Below the pieces are notes generated by a model, which worked only from the letters and a program-made list of their open reading frames with translations, did not search any database and was not told the DNA's origin. Shown piece by piece: positions 55,097 to 63,336 of a stretch of DNA of 64,000 bases. The translations under genes and the position numbers were made by a program. The stretch's first letter is position 1; each line of letters starts with the position of its first letter. The stretch lies in assembly GCF_001748225.1 (NCBI RefSeq), contig NZ_BDFE01000009.1, forward strand, positions 124,001-188,000, read 5' to 3'. This DNA comes from Desulfoplanes formicivorans (lineage in GTDB: Bacteria > Desulfobacterota > Desulfovibrionia > Desulfovibrionales > Desulfomicrobiaceae).

Positions 55097-56394
55097 TGGA
55101 AACGCTTCCCCTTACCATTCTTGTTCTTGTGGGCTGTTTCTTCATCGGCATGCCCATCTTCATGTCCCTGATCATTTCCGCGGTAGTGGCCATCATGCAT
55201 TGCGGCTATCTGCCCCTGTCCATCATCCACAACTCCCTGTTCGACGGGGTGAACATCTTCCCGCTTCTGGCCATTCCCTGTTTTGTCATTGCCGGAACCC
55301 TCATGGAGTACGGGAACATCACCAAACAGATCATTGATGTGGTCAAACAGCTTGTGGGGCGTCTGCCCGGAGGCCTGGGCATCACCACCATTCTGGCCTG
55401 TACCTTTTTTGCCGCCATTTCAGGATCGGGACCGGGTACTGTTGCTGCCATTGGTACCCTGATGATCCCGTCCATGGTTCGCAGCGGGTACACCCCATCC
55501 TATGCAGCGGCTGCTGCCTCTTCCGGGGGAACCATCGGCATCCTGCTGCCACCAAGCAACCCCATGATCATCTTTGCCATCCTGGCCAATGTTTCGGTGA
55601 CCGCCATGTTTACCGCAGGCATCATGCCCGGGCTGATGGTCGCCTTTTTCATGACCGGCATGGCCATGATCAAGGCCAAGATGGAAGGCGTGACCGTTGA
55701 CAGGGAACAGCCCCCGTTCAATCTGCGGGTCTTTTTGAAAAGTTTGTCCAAGGGCGGATTTGCCCTGGCTACCCCGTTCATCATCCTGGGGTCCATCTAT
55801 TCGGGCATGGCCACTCCGGTGGAAGCTTCAGTGGTTGCCATTGTCTGGGCCCTTTTCGTGGGCATTGTCATCAACAGGGCCCTTGAGCTCAAACATATCA
55901 GACTGGCCCTCATCGAGGGCGCCATGCTCTGCGGAACGGTTCTGCTCATTGTGGGCGCGTCCACGCTCTTTGGCAAAATCCTGACCTATGAACAGGCTCC
56001 CCTCAAGCTGGCCAACCTGGTGCTTGGCGTTTCCAAAAATCCCGAAATTGTCCTGATCATGATCGTGGGCATTCTGTACTTTTTGGGCATGTTCATGGAG
56101 ACCTTGTCCACCATGATCATTCTGGCTCCGGTGCTTTTGCCCATGGTCAAAAGCCTGGGTATCGACCCGATTCATTTCGGCGTGATCATGGTCATCACCA
56201 ATGAGGTGGCCATGCTGACTCCGCCCCTTGGCGTCAATCTGTTCGTTTCCTCGCGCATCGCCAAGATCTCCGTGGAAAAGATATCCATTGCCGTTCTCCC
56301 CTATCTGCTGGTTCTGACCCTGTGCATCCTGCTGATCGTGTACTGTCCGTTCATCAGCACCTGGCTTCCAGCTCTGCTGGGTTCAGGTATGTGA
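55096..56394 (+). CDS. dctM: TRAP transporter large membrane subunit (DctM)
   Basis: A protein of 432 aa with about twelve membrane helices. DctM family patterns are present: NIFPLLAIPCFVIAGTLMEYG, ISGSGPGTVAAIGTLMIPSM and TPPLGVNLFVSSRIAK. It is the sodium-coupled permease that works with DctQ and DctP. The operon ends at a strong hairpin. Confidence 0.94.
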   Translation: METLPLTILVLVGCFFIGMPIFMSLIISAVVAIMHCGYLPLSIIHNSLFDGVNIFPLLAIPCFVIAGTLMEYGNITKQIIDVVKQLVGRLPGGLGITTILACTFFAAISGSGPGTVAAIGTLMIPSMVRSGYTPSYAAAAASSGGTIGILLPPSNPMIIFAILANVSVTAMFTAGIMPGLMVAFFMTGMAMIKAKMEGVTVDREQPPFNLRVFLKSLSKGGFALATPFIILGSIYSGMATPVEASVVAIVWALFVGIVINRALELKHIRLALIEGAMLCGTVLLIVGASTLFGKILTYEQAPLKLANLVLGVSKNPEIVLIMIVGILYFLGMFMETLSTMIILAPVLLPMVKSLGIDPIHFGVIMVITNEVAMLTPPLGVNLFVSSRIAKISVEKISIAVLPYLLVLTLCILLIVYCPFISTWLPALLGSGM

Positions 56395-56415
56395 CCTGGA
56401 TAGGCTGTCTGTGAA

Positions 56416-56454
56416 ACAAAATGGCCCGGCCGGTTTCCGGTCGGGCCATTTTGT
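56416..56454 (+). terminator. Terminator after dctM
   Basis: A 13-bp stem (ACAAAATGGCCCG with CGGGCCATTTTGT) encloses an inner CCGG/CCGG stem. No long T-run follows, but stability is high. Confidence 0.75.
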
Positions 56455-56670
56455 ACTCCCCTTTGTGCACGGGGACCGGAATCCGGTTGGTGCGCACAAG
56501 GTGTGCACCGGGGCCTCCCCTGGTTGGTTTTGACTTTTTGCATCCCTCCACCTACAGCCCTTGTGTTTTCGGCATCCCCGGCCGCATTGCCGGCTGGAGA
56601 AGAAAAACGGGTGTGGCCCTGTGGACCTTCCTGCTTTTTCCCTGCCTTTCCCATCCCTGAGACCCCAGAG

Positions 56671-58074
56671 ATGCTCATGCCCACCAACCTGCTGAAAGAT
56701 CATATTGAAGACCTTTTGGATTCCTTTGGAGAGGCCATTGCCATTTCCGATAACAATGGAATCATGCTCCATGTGAACAAAAAACACGAAGAACTGACCG
56801 GTATTCTCCACAAGGACATCATGGGCAAATCAGCTCTGGAGCTTGTGGAACGCGGTGTTTTCGATGTTGTCCTGAATCCCGAGGTCGTCAGGACGGGGCA
56901 GCCTGCCACCAGAATGCAGAAAACCGCGGATGGTCGGAAACTGATCCTTGAGGGCAATCCCATCCTGGATCGCTACGGTCAGGTTGTTCTCGTGATAACC
57001 TTTATCCGTGACATCACCAAGATAGCCGAGCTCAAAGAGCAGATGAGCTCCCAGAAGGAACTTCTGGATGCCTTTCGCAAACTGCAGCACAGCGGGGGCA
57101 AGGACCTGGAAAAATTTCCCCGTGTCATTTCCAGCCGGGCCATGAAAAAACTGTACGCCCAGGTATCCATGCTGGGGGATACGGACGTTACGGTTCTGGT
57201 GCAGGGAGAAACAGGCGCGGGCAAGGATGTGTTTGCCCGGCGACTGCACGAGGTCAGCGAGCGATCCTCACGTCCCTTTATCAAGACAGATTGCAGCAGC
57301 ATTCCTGAAAATCTCATGGAAACCGAATTGTTCGGCTATGCTCCAGGAACCTTTTCCGGGGCGAACAAGCAGGGCAAGATGGGGCTTATTGAAGCGGCAT
57401 CCGGAGGGACCCTGTTTCTGGACGAAATAGGCGAGCTGCCTCTGGCCATGCAGGCCAAACTGTTGCGTGTCCTTCAGGATCGCGAAGTGGTTCGGGTGGG
57501 TTCGACCACGCCTCGGAAAGTGGACGTGCGTGTGGTGGCCGCGACCAACAAGGATCTCGAGCAGGAGGTTGCCAAAGGCAAATTCCGCAGCGATTTGTAC
57601 TATCGCCTCAAGGTTGCGGTTATTACCATCCCGCCCCTTAGAAAGCGCCGAGCCGATATCCTGCCCCTGGCCAGGGGGTTTCTGGGGTATTATGCCCATA
57701 AATACCAACGTGATGTCGCCCTTTCCCACGATGCCGAGGAAGCCTTGCTCGCCTATCATTGGCCGGGCAATGTCCGGGAACTGGAAAACCTCATCCTCGG
57801 GTGCATGATCACCTGTGAGAAAAAGGTCATTTCAGCCAGAGATCTTTCCATTGCCCTGCCATCGCCTGAACCCGAGAGACACGAGGGGGTCCTGCTCGAC
57901 AGTCTTGATGTGGAGGGAAAGACCCTCAGGGAGATTCTGGAACAGGTGGAACAGATGGTCATCATGGACGGCATGGCCAAGACAGGCAACATGAGTGCCG
58001 TGGCCCGCACCCTGGGCGTGGACAGGTCAACCATTTTTCGCAAGATGAAGCGTTATGAAGGCGGGACGGCATAA
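56671..58074 (+). CDS. Sigma-54-dependent transcriptional activator with PAS sensor, probable regulator of the sulfonate locus
   Basis: A protein of about 467 aa. A PAS domain (about 15-120) is followed by an AAA+ module with Walker A GETGAGKD, the sigma-54-contact loop GTFSGA in place of GAFTGA, Walker B GGTLFLDEIG and the arginine-finger region. A Fis-type helix-turn-helix ends it (MSAVARTLGVDRSTIFRKMK). There is no receiver domain, so a small ligand in PAS is expected to control it. It lies between dctM and islB, each end bordered by a terminator, and the neighbouring operons have sigma-54 promoters. The start at 56671 has a weak ribosome site; 56677 is possible. Confidence 0.9.
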   Translation: MLMPTNLLKDHIEDLLDSFGEAIAISDNNGIMLHVNKKHEELTGILHKDIMGKSALELVERGVFDVVLNPEVVRTGQPATRMQKTADGRKLILEGNPILDRYGQVVLVITFIRDITKIAELKEQMSSQKELLDAFRKLQHSGGKDLEKFPRVISSRAMKKLYAQVSMLGDTDVTVLVQGETGAGKDVFARRLHEVSERSSRPFIKTDCSSIPENLMETELFGYAPGTFSGANKQGKMGLIEAASGGTLFLDEIGELPLAMQAKLLRVLQDREVVRVGSTTPRKVDVRVVAATNKDLEQEVAKGKFRSDLYYRLKVAVITIPPLRKRRADILPLARGFLGYYAHKYQRDVALSHDAEEALLAYHWPGNVRELENLILGCMITCEKKVISARDLSIALPSPEPERHEGVLLDSLDVEGKTLREILEQVEQMVIMDGMAKTGNMSAVARTLGVDRSTIFRKMKRYEGGTA

Positions 58075-58183
58075 GGGTCGTTTGGAGAGAAACCGCAGTT
58101 GCTTTTTTCAAAGTCGGACACAGCATGGAGAGATCGCGGTTTGAACGGATGAAATGATTTCCCTTCTGGGCATTCAAAAAGGA

Positions 58184-58231
58184 AAAACAGGAACACCGGG
58201 TTCGCAGCAGGCGGCCCGGTGTTCCTGTTTT
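58184..58231. terminator. Bidirectional terminator between the activator gene and islB
   Basis: A 17-bp perfect stem (AAAACAGGAACACCGGG with its complement) and 14-nt loop. T-runs at both ends suit convergent genes. Confidence 0.9.
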
Positions 58232-58248
58232 ACAGGGGAGGAGGTGCA

Positions 58249-59175
58249 TTATGCAAATTTTGTTGTATAGCTACTCTGAATGATATTGAGACGGGTCATG
58301 AGTCCTTCTTCCAGTTCCTGATCTCCCATGGGATATGTCTTGCCCAGATAGTCGTATTTGGGCTGGCCGAAGCGGTGGTAGGGGAGCAGTTCATAACTGA
58401 GTCCCTTCCGCTGGGGCAGAAATTCCAGAATGGCCCGAATGTCTTCTTCGGTATCATTGAACCCGGGGATGACCGGGGTGCGTACCATGATGGGCAGATC
58501 CGGAAAGGTTTCACAGACCCTGGCAAAATTTTCCAGAATCCGTTCATTGCCCACGCCGGTAAAGGCTTTGTGTTTGGCGCTGTCCATACACTTGATGTCC
58601 ATGATCAGTGCGTTGAGACTTGCGCATGCCTCGGCCAGGGCTTCCCAGTCGCAGTGGCCGCAGGTCTCGATCATGCAGTGGATGCGTTTCCGCCGTGCTT
58701 CGCGCAGCAGGGCCGCTGCAAAGGCGGGCTGAGCCATGGCCTCTCCACCACTCAGGGTCATCCCTCCACCGGAACGGGCGTAAAAGGCGTCGTCCTTTTC
58801 CACCCTGGTGATGACCTCTTCCACGGTCATGGTTTCACCATACACATTCAATGCGTTGGACGGACATGCCTCGGCACAGGTATGGCACCGCACGCATTTT
58901 TCCGGATCGAACACGGGCATGTGATGTTCAGAAGGACTGAGTGCCCCATTGGGGCAGGCTTTGATGCAGCGCGTGCATTTTTCCGTAGTCAGGCATTTTC
59001 TGGGATTGAAGGCCAGCTCGGGCTGTTTTTTGTGCGACTCGGGGTTGCTGCACCATTTGCAGCGCAGGGGACAGCCCTTGAGGAAGACCAGGGTTCTTAT
59101 GCCGTCACCGTCATGAACGGAATAGTTCTGGATGTTGAAGACTATGCCTGTGGTTTTGGCGTCTGAAAGGGTCAT
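58249..59175 (-). CDS. islB: Glycyl-radical activating enzyme, isethionate sulfite-lyase activase IslB
   Basis: A protein of 308 aa. The radical SAM motif is GCPLRCKWC (Cys35, Cys39, Cys42). Two ferredoxin-type 4Fe-4S sites follow (Cys61/67/70/74 and Cys94/97/100/104), as in glycyl-radical activases, and the SAM-binding GGE lies in TLSGGEAM. It takes a hydrogen atom from the glycyl site of IslA to start catalysis. It follows islA by 83 nt containing a hairpin. The ATG at 59175 has AAGGAAA before it; an upstream extension is not supported. Confidence 0.92.
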   Translation of the reverse strand: MTLSDAKTTGIVFNIQNYSVHDGDGIRTLVFLKGCPLRCKWCSNPESHKKQPELAFNPRKCLTTEKCTRCIKACPNGALSPSEHHMPVFDPEKCVRCHTCAEACPSNALNVYGETMTVEEVITRVEKDDAFYARSGGGMTLSGGEAMAQPAFAAALLREARRKRIHCMIETCGHCDWEALAEACASLNALIMDIKCMDSAKHKAFTGVGNERILENFARVCETFPDLPIMVRTPVIPGFNDTEEDIRAILEFLPQRKGLSYELLPYHRFGQPKYDYLGKTYPMGDQELEEGLMTRLNIIQSSYTTKFA

Positions 59176-59208
59176 GGCGATTTCCTTGTACCATGTGGAG
59201 GTGTGAAA

Positions 59209-59241
59209 AGCGGGAGAACGGGTCACTTCCGTCCTCCCGCT
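59209..59241 (-). terminator. Hairpin between islA and islB
   Basis: An 8-bp stem (AGCGGGAG with CTCCCGCT) extended by ACGG/CCGT, and only TTTT after it. It is probably partial, which would give more IslA than IslB. Confidence 0.6.
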
Positions 59242-59258
59242 GGTGTGTTCAGGACACG

Positions 59259-61730
59259 CTAGATAGCGGCGTGCTCGGTACGGTTGATGACATCGTTCTG
59301 CAGGTCCTCGGACAGGTCGCAGAAGTAGGCGCTGTAGCCAGCGATGCGGACCAGGAGGTCACGGTAGTTGTCGGGGTCCTTCTGGGCAGCCAGGAGGGTT
59401 TCCTTGTTGATGATGTTGAACTGCAGATGCCAGAGGCGCAGGTCACACCATGTCCGGATCATGTCCATGATTTTGCGCGTACCCTCTTCACCCTCAACAG
59501 CCTTGGGGGAGAGCTTGAGGTTCAGCAGACGGGATGCACGATTCTTCATGCCGGTGTTTTTGGTGTGGTAGTTGGACATGAGAACGGCGGTGGGGCCGTT
59601 GTGGTCCGCGCCATGGGATGCGGAGGTACCGTCGGAAAGAGCGGTCCATGCATGACGTCCGTTGGGGGTTGCGGAAACGATCTTGCCGAAGGGGACGTGG
59701 GAGGTGATGGGCACGTAGCGCACGTCGCAATTGATGCCGCGTTCCTCGGAGTACTTTTCCGCGTACACCTGGGTGATGCGGTCCAGTTCCTTGGCAATGG
59801 AATCAGCGTAGGGATCGTTGTTGCCGTAGGCCGGAGCGTTGCGCAGCATCTCGCGAACATCTTCATGGCCTTCGAAATCGGTCGCCAGGGCTTCCATGAC
59901 TTCTTCCATGGTCAATTTCTTGTCCTCGAAGACCAGCTTCTTGATGGCGGACAAGCTGTCGGTCACGGTGCCGTAACCCAGAATCTCGAAGTAGGAGAAG
60001 TCCACGCCACCTTCGATCTTCTCATTCTGCAGGTCCTTGCCTTCCTTCATGCACAGGTCGTGGAGCACGGAGGCCATGGGGGAGGCAAAGTGCTGGGGAC
60101 GCAGCTTGTCCACCAGGGCCTGCTGGTAGAAGGCCTTGGAAATGAGGTTCATGTACTGGTCCACAAATGCCTTGTAGAATTCGTCCCAGGATTTGTAATC
60201 CGTTGCATTGCCGGTTTCCAGGCCGATGAGCTCATCGCCGTAGTGCTTCAAGCGACCATTGTTCAGGGTCATCTCGATGGCTGTGGCAGCGTTGATGTAC
60301 ACGCAACCCGAGGTGTAGGTGTCCCGGTTGGGCATGCGTGCTTCGGTGCAGCCGGAAACAGCGTAGTCCAGGGCTTCGTTGAAAGGAGCTCCCTTGGCCG
60401 TGTACAGGGGGATAATTTCCTCGTCATTGATCAGCTTGGGATACCCGGAACCATCCTTGATGGTCAGGGCAACCTCGTGCAGGAACCGCTCGGGAGTGCG
60501 GGAGTGAATACGCGTGGCCAGATCGGGATAGTTGAAAGGGAACTCTCTCTTGGAACGCAGGAAGAGATAGGAGAGATCGTTGGTGGCATCCTCACCTTCG
60601 GGAGTCTGGCCGCCGATGGTTACGGCTTCCCAGTGGGCATACCCTTCCTGGAACTCGTTCCCGGTGGGATTGATGTACAGATCCAGGAATTGAGCCATTT
60701 CAACCCACATGTTTTCCAGCAGTTCAGTGGCCTTGTCTTCGTCAATGATACCTGCTTCAAGATCCTTCTTGTAGAAGGGGTACAGATACTGGTCCATGCG
60801 CCCGTTGGAGATGATGGCAGAGGATTTCTGCTCGATACGGGAGAACATCTGCACGAACCACTGGCACTGCAAGGCTTCACGGAAATTGCGAGCGGGCTTG
60901 GCAGGCACCTGTTCGCAGATCTCGGCGATTTCCAGAAGTTCGGCCTTGCGTTTTTCATCGGTCTCGGCAGCAGCCAGCTCGCGTGCCAGAACAGCGTGAC
61001 GCCTGGCCCAGATCATAACGGCATCACAAACGATGATCATGGCCTGGTAGAAGGGACGTTTTTCCACGTTCTGCACGGGGCTCAAGGGATCAAGGGCGTC
61101 CAGTCTGGCCTGGGCTTCGGCCTTGATGTCCTCGAAACCGCGCTTGATGACTTTTTCGAAGTCATGGACCCACTGCAGGGCGGAGCGGTAGGAAGACGTC
61201 TCGCTGACAACGAACTTGGACTTCAGACCTTCGTCGTCATCGTAGGTGACGGTGCGCAGTTCCTCGGGCATGGCGTGATTCAGATGCTCGTGGTAGGTCT
61301 TGCCTTCCCAGTAGGGAGCGATTTCGTTCAAAAGAAGATCCGTGTCTTCCTTAGAAAGGAGAAAGGGGCTCTTGGCCCGCTTGTGCAGATCCTTCATGAC
61401 CACCTTGTAGAAATCGCCGTCGATTTCAGGGTACAGGATCCCGTAACGACCCATCTTGCCAGCACGGCCAGCCAGAAGAGAATTGGGAGTGATGTAGACG
61501 GTGATGTTCTCGGCAACGTTTTTGAGTGCCTTGGCCCATCGGAGAACAAGAACCTGCCCTTCGGTGGTCTTCATGGATTCGGTAAAATACCGGGCACGTT
61601 CGATGTCGATGGAGGGTACAGTCATGTGAAACGTGTCAAGAATGCCGTAGACGCGTTCACGGCCCTTACGAGTATCGATCTTGTTGATGAGACGATCTTC
61701 CTGGGGAGAGAGGGTGCAGCAACCTGTCAT
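59259..61730 (-). CDS. islA: Isethionate sulfite-lyase IslA (glycyl radical enzyme)
   Basis: A protein of 823 aa. It cleaves isethionate to acetaldehyde and sulfite. The active-site Cys461 and Glu463 lie in SGCTEARMP, and Gly798 in [10 protein letters not shown] is the radical site. Residues I recall as sulfonate-pocket residues in published IslA (Arg189, Gln193, Trp374, Cys468, Glu470, Arg678, Gly805) all fall here with a constant shift of 7: Arg182, Gln186, Trp367, Cys461, Glu463, Arg671, Gly798. This strongly supports IslA over choline, diol or DHPS lyases, though HpsG cannot be fully excluded without a structure or alignment. AGGAG precedes the ATG; a sigma-54 promoter lies about 106-121 nt upstream. 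Confidence 0.92.
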   Translation of the reverse strand: MTGCCTLSPQEDRLINKIDTRKGRERVYGILDTFHMTVPSIDIERARYFTESMKTTEGQVLVLRWAKALKNVAENITVYITPNSLLAGRAGKMGRYGILYPEIDGDFYKVVMKDLHKRAKSPFLLSKEDTDLLLNEIAPYWEGKTYHEHLNHAMPEELRTVTYDDDEGLKSKFVVSETSSYRSALQWVHDFEKVIKRGFEDIKAEAQARLDALDPLSPVQNVEKRPFYQAMIIVCDAVMIWARRHAVLARELAAAETDEKRKAELLEIAEICEQVPAKPARNFREALQCQWFVQMFSRIEQKSSAIISNGRMDQYLYPFYKKDLEAGIIDEDKATELLENMWVEMAQFLDLYINPTGNEFQEGYAHWEAVTIGGQTPEGEDATNDLSYLFLRSKREFPFNYPDLATRIHSRTPERFLHEVALTIKDGSGYPKLINDEEIIPLYTAKGAPFNEALDYAVSGCTEARMPNRDTYTSGCVYINAATAIEMTLNNGRLKHYGDELIGLETGNATDYKSWDEFYKAFVDQYMNLISKAFYQQALVDKLRPQHFASPMASVLHDLCMKEGKDLQNEKIEGGVDFSYFEILGYGTVTDSLSAIKKLVFEDKKLTMEEVMEALATDFEGHEDVREMLRNAPAYGNNDPYADSIAKELDRITQVYAEKYSEERGINCDVRYVPITSHVPFGKIVSATPNGRHAWTALSDGTSASHGADHNGPTAVLMSNYHTKNTGMKNRASRLLNLKLSPKAVEGEEGTRKIMDMIRTWCDLRLWHLQFNIINKETLLAAQKDPDNYRDLLVRIAGYSAYFCDLSEDLQNDVINRTEHAAI

Positions 61731-61835
61731 GGTAGTTCTCCTGATTATGTTGTGAGAGGCGTCTTTGAAAAAAGAGACGCAACCCGTTGAATTTTCTGTG
61801 CACGATGTTTTTTACGTGCAGGATGTTTCGCTAGC

Positions 61836-61851
61836 AGCAATACCAGTGCCA
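61836..61851 (-). promoter_or_regulatory. Sigma-54 promoter for islA
   Basis: On the minus strand TGGCACTGGTATTGCT matches the consensus almost perfectly. A transcript start near 61825 gives a leader of about 95 nt. Confidence 0.8.
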
Positions 61852-61930
61852 AACTATTAATTGCTTGATATGTATGATTAAATATTGTTTTTTTGTTTTT
61901 TGAATAGTGGGCATGCGTTTGTATGTGCTT

Positions 61931-61946
61931 GTAGCATCAATGCAAC
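61931..61946 (-). promoter_or_regulatory. Candidate activator-binding dyad, site 3
   Basis: Read on the minus strand, GTTGCATTGATGCTAC pairs GTTGCAT with ATGCTAC; it lies about 80-95 nt upstream of the islA -24 box. It shares GTGTTGCAT-x-G-x-TGC with site 2 before dctP. Confidence 0.5.
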
Positions 61947-61990
61947 ACCATGTGGCCTCAAGTCAGTAATTTCGGGGATTTGAAATGTAT

Positions 61991-62006
61991 ATTGCAGTGG
62001 CGCAAC
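61991..62006 (+). promoter_or_regulatory. Candidate activator-binding dyad, site 4
   Basis: ATTGCAGTGGCGCAAC agrees with site 1 at 13 of 16 positions. It is about 140 nt upstream of the islA -24 box and might also serve the permease promoter. Confidence 0.45.
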
Positions 62007-62366
62007 ATTGTGGGCGGATGCATGGCATGTGAGAAAACAGACAAGAGTTCAATCCTCTCTGCTCCCTGCTTTGGTCATCCGGACAAAGATCAGCAGCAGA
62101 AGTTTGATCGAAACGGCACAAGGCGTTTCTTGGTGGTTGCGGGACAGGGCCAGGAAGGCCGGCAGTACTGATCTGAAGTGCCCAGATACAAGAGAACATG
62201 TCTGGAGACAGGATCACCCGCGGGTGTCGTGACCGGCAGGTGATTCTGTACTGGGGTGAAGGATGTGGCGGGGGAGATGTCATCGTGTACCGCGGCGTAT
62301 TGCCGTGATGACGCGGGGAATTGTAAGCTTTGATGCAGCCAGATTGTACAGTGATCTCTGTTGAAA

Positions 62367-62382
62367 TGGCCTGAATATTGCT
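62367..62382 (+). promoter_or_regulatory. Sigma-54 promoter for the TauE/SafE-type gene
   Basis: TGGCCTGAATATTGCT has TGGC and TTGC at exact spacing. A transcript start near 62393 leaves about 75 nt to the GTG start. Confidence 0.6.
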
Positions 62383-62468
62383 TTAATTGCCCGTTATTTG
62401 AACCGGTTAAATGATTTTCTGCCATGATTCAGGCTGGTTTTCAGCATTTCAACCCCAGGAGTAATTTT

Positions 62469-63197
62469 GTGTACGGATTTGGAATCACAACCCATCAATT
62501 CATACTGGCCTTTTGCATCGCGGTGTTCGGAGCCTTTGGCAACGGTCTGGCCGGATTCGGGCTTGCTTTGCTCATCGGGCCTTTTTTGCTCATGATCAAT
62601 CCCGCCTTTTTTCCAGGGCCCATCATTCTTTTGGTCGGGTTGATCACCACCATGGTCATGATCAGGGAACGCAAAGCCGTCAGCTGCTCCTGCGTCAAGC
62701 AGGCCCTGGGCGGGTTCATTCCGGGTACAGCCCTTGCGGCCCTGATTGCGGCCCGGCTTCCGGAGCGCGAGATCGCCCTGCTTTTCGGGGGGCTCATCTT
62801 TGTGGCCGTGGGCATGAGTCTTGTGGGGCCCGCCATACGGCCTGGCAAAAAGATACTTTTTTCTGCCGGGGTTCTGGGTGGTTTCATGGGAACCCTCAGC
62901 GGGGTGAGCATGCCTCCCCTGGCTTTGGCCCTGCAGAACCGCCCCGGTCCGGAGCTGCGCGGGACCATTGCCTGCGTGGGGTTTCTTTCCGTTATCCTGT
63001 CAACCATTGCCCTGGCCCTGGTCGGGCGTCTCGGGATAAAGGAACTGCAGCTGGCCCTTTGTCTGGCCCCAGGAGTTGTCCTTGGCTATGTGTTTTCGTT
63101 TCCTGTGGCCGAGTATTTTGACAAACGGTGCACCCGGCCGGCCGTGTTTCTGCTCTCCTCCATCAGCGCCGTGGCCATGATTGTCAGATATGTTTGA
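62469..63197 (+). CDS. TauE/SafE (TSUP)-family permease, candidate sulfite or sulfonate transporter
   Basis: A protein of 242 aa with about seven or eight membrane helices. GAFGNGLAGFGLALLIGPFLLM and GGFMGTLSGVSMPPLALALQ are the two family repeats. The GTG at 62469 is chosen because AGGAG lies 8 nt upstream, while the ATG at 62424 has none. TSUP members move sulfite, sulfonates or other sulfur compounds. Its position opposite islA under a sigma-54 promoter suggests export of sulfite made by IslA, or uptake of a sulfonate. A strong terminator follows. Confidence 0.82.
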   Translation: MYGFGITTHQFILAFCIAVFGAFGNGLAGFGLALLIGPFLLMINPAFFPGPIILLVGLITTMVMIRERKAVSCSCVKQALGGFIPGTALAALIAARLPEREIALLFGGLIFVAVGMSLVGPAIRPGKKILFSAGVLGGFMGTLSGVSMPPLALALQNRPGPELRGTIACVGFLSVILSTIALALVGRLGIKELQLALCLAPGVVLGYVFSFPVAEYFDKRCTRPAVFLLSSISAVAMIVRYV

Positions 63198-63227
63198 ATA
63201 ATGGGGAGGCGAGGAAGGGGGCTTTGC

Positions 63228-63265
63228 AAAGGCCGATACAGGTGATGTCACCTGTATCGGCCTTT
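63228..63265. terminator. Terminator after the TSUP gene
   Basis: An 18-bp perfect stem AAAGGCCGATACAGGTGA with its complement, ending in TTTT. It is symmetrical, so it also serves the convergent MFS gene. Confidence 0.85.
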
Positions 63266-63336
63266 TATGTTGTGCACGCAGGCAACAGCAAAGGGTATTT
63301 GGGTGAAAGAGGGAAGAACGCGTCGGGCAGATGGGG

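Larger units (their letters stand above)
61731..62468. other. Divergent regulatory region between islA and the TauE/SafE-type gene
   Basis: This gap is about 740 nt. It holds two sigma-54 promoters (61836-61851 minus, 62367-62382 plus) and two dyads (61931-61946, 61991-62006). Frames within it have poor codon use. A poly-T tract is present near 61890. No other gene was supported. Confidence 0.55.

Noticed and set aside
59259-61730. Choline TMA-lyase, diol dehydratase or pyruvate formate-lyase identity for the glycyl radical enzyme
   Set aside because: The active-site motif is GCTEA rather than GCVEP or the PFL CC pair, and the recalled sulfonate-pocket Arg, Gln and Trp positions fit IslA.
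61950-62171. Small plus-strand open frame between islA and the TSUP gene
   Set aside because: It overlaps an enhancer-like dyad, has no ribosome site and no protein-like composition.
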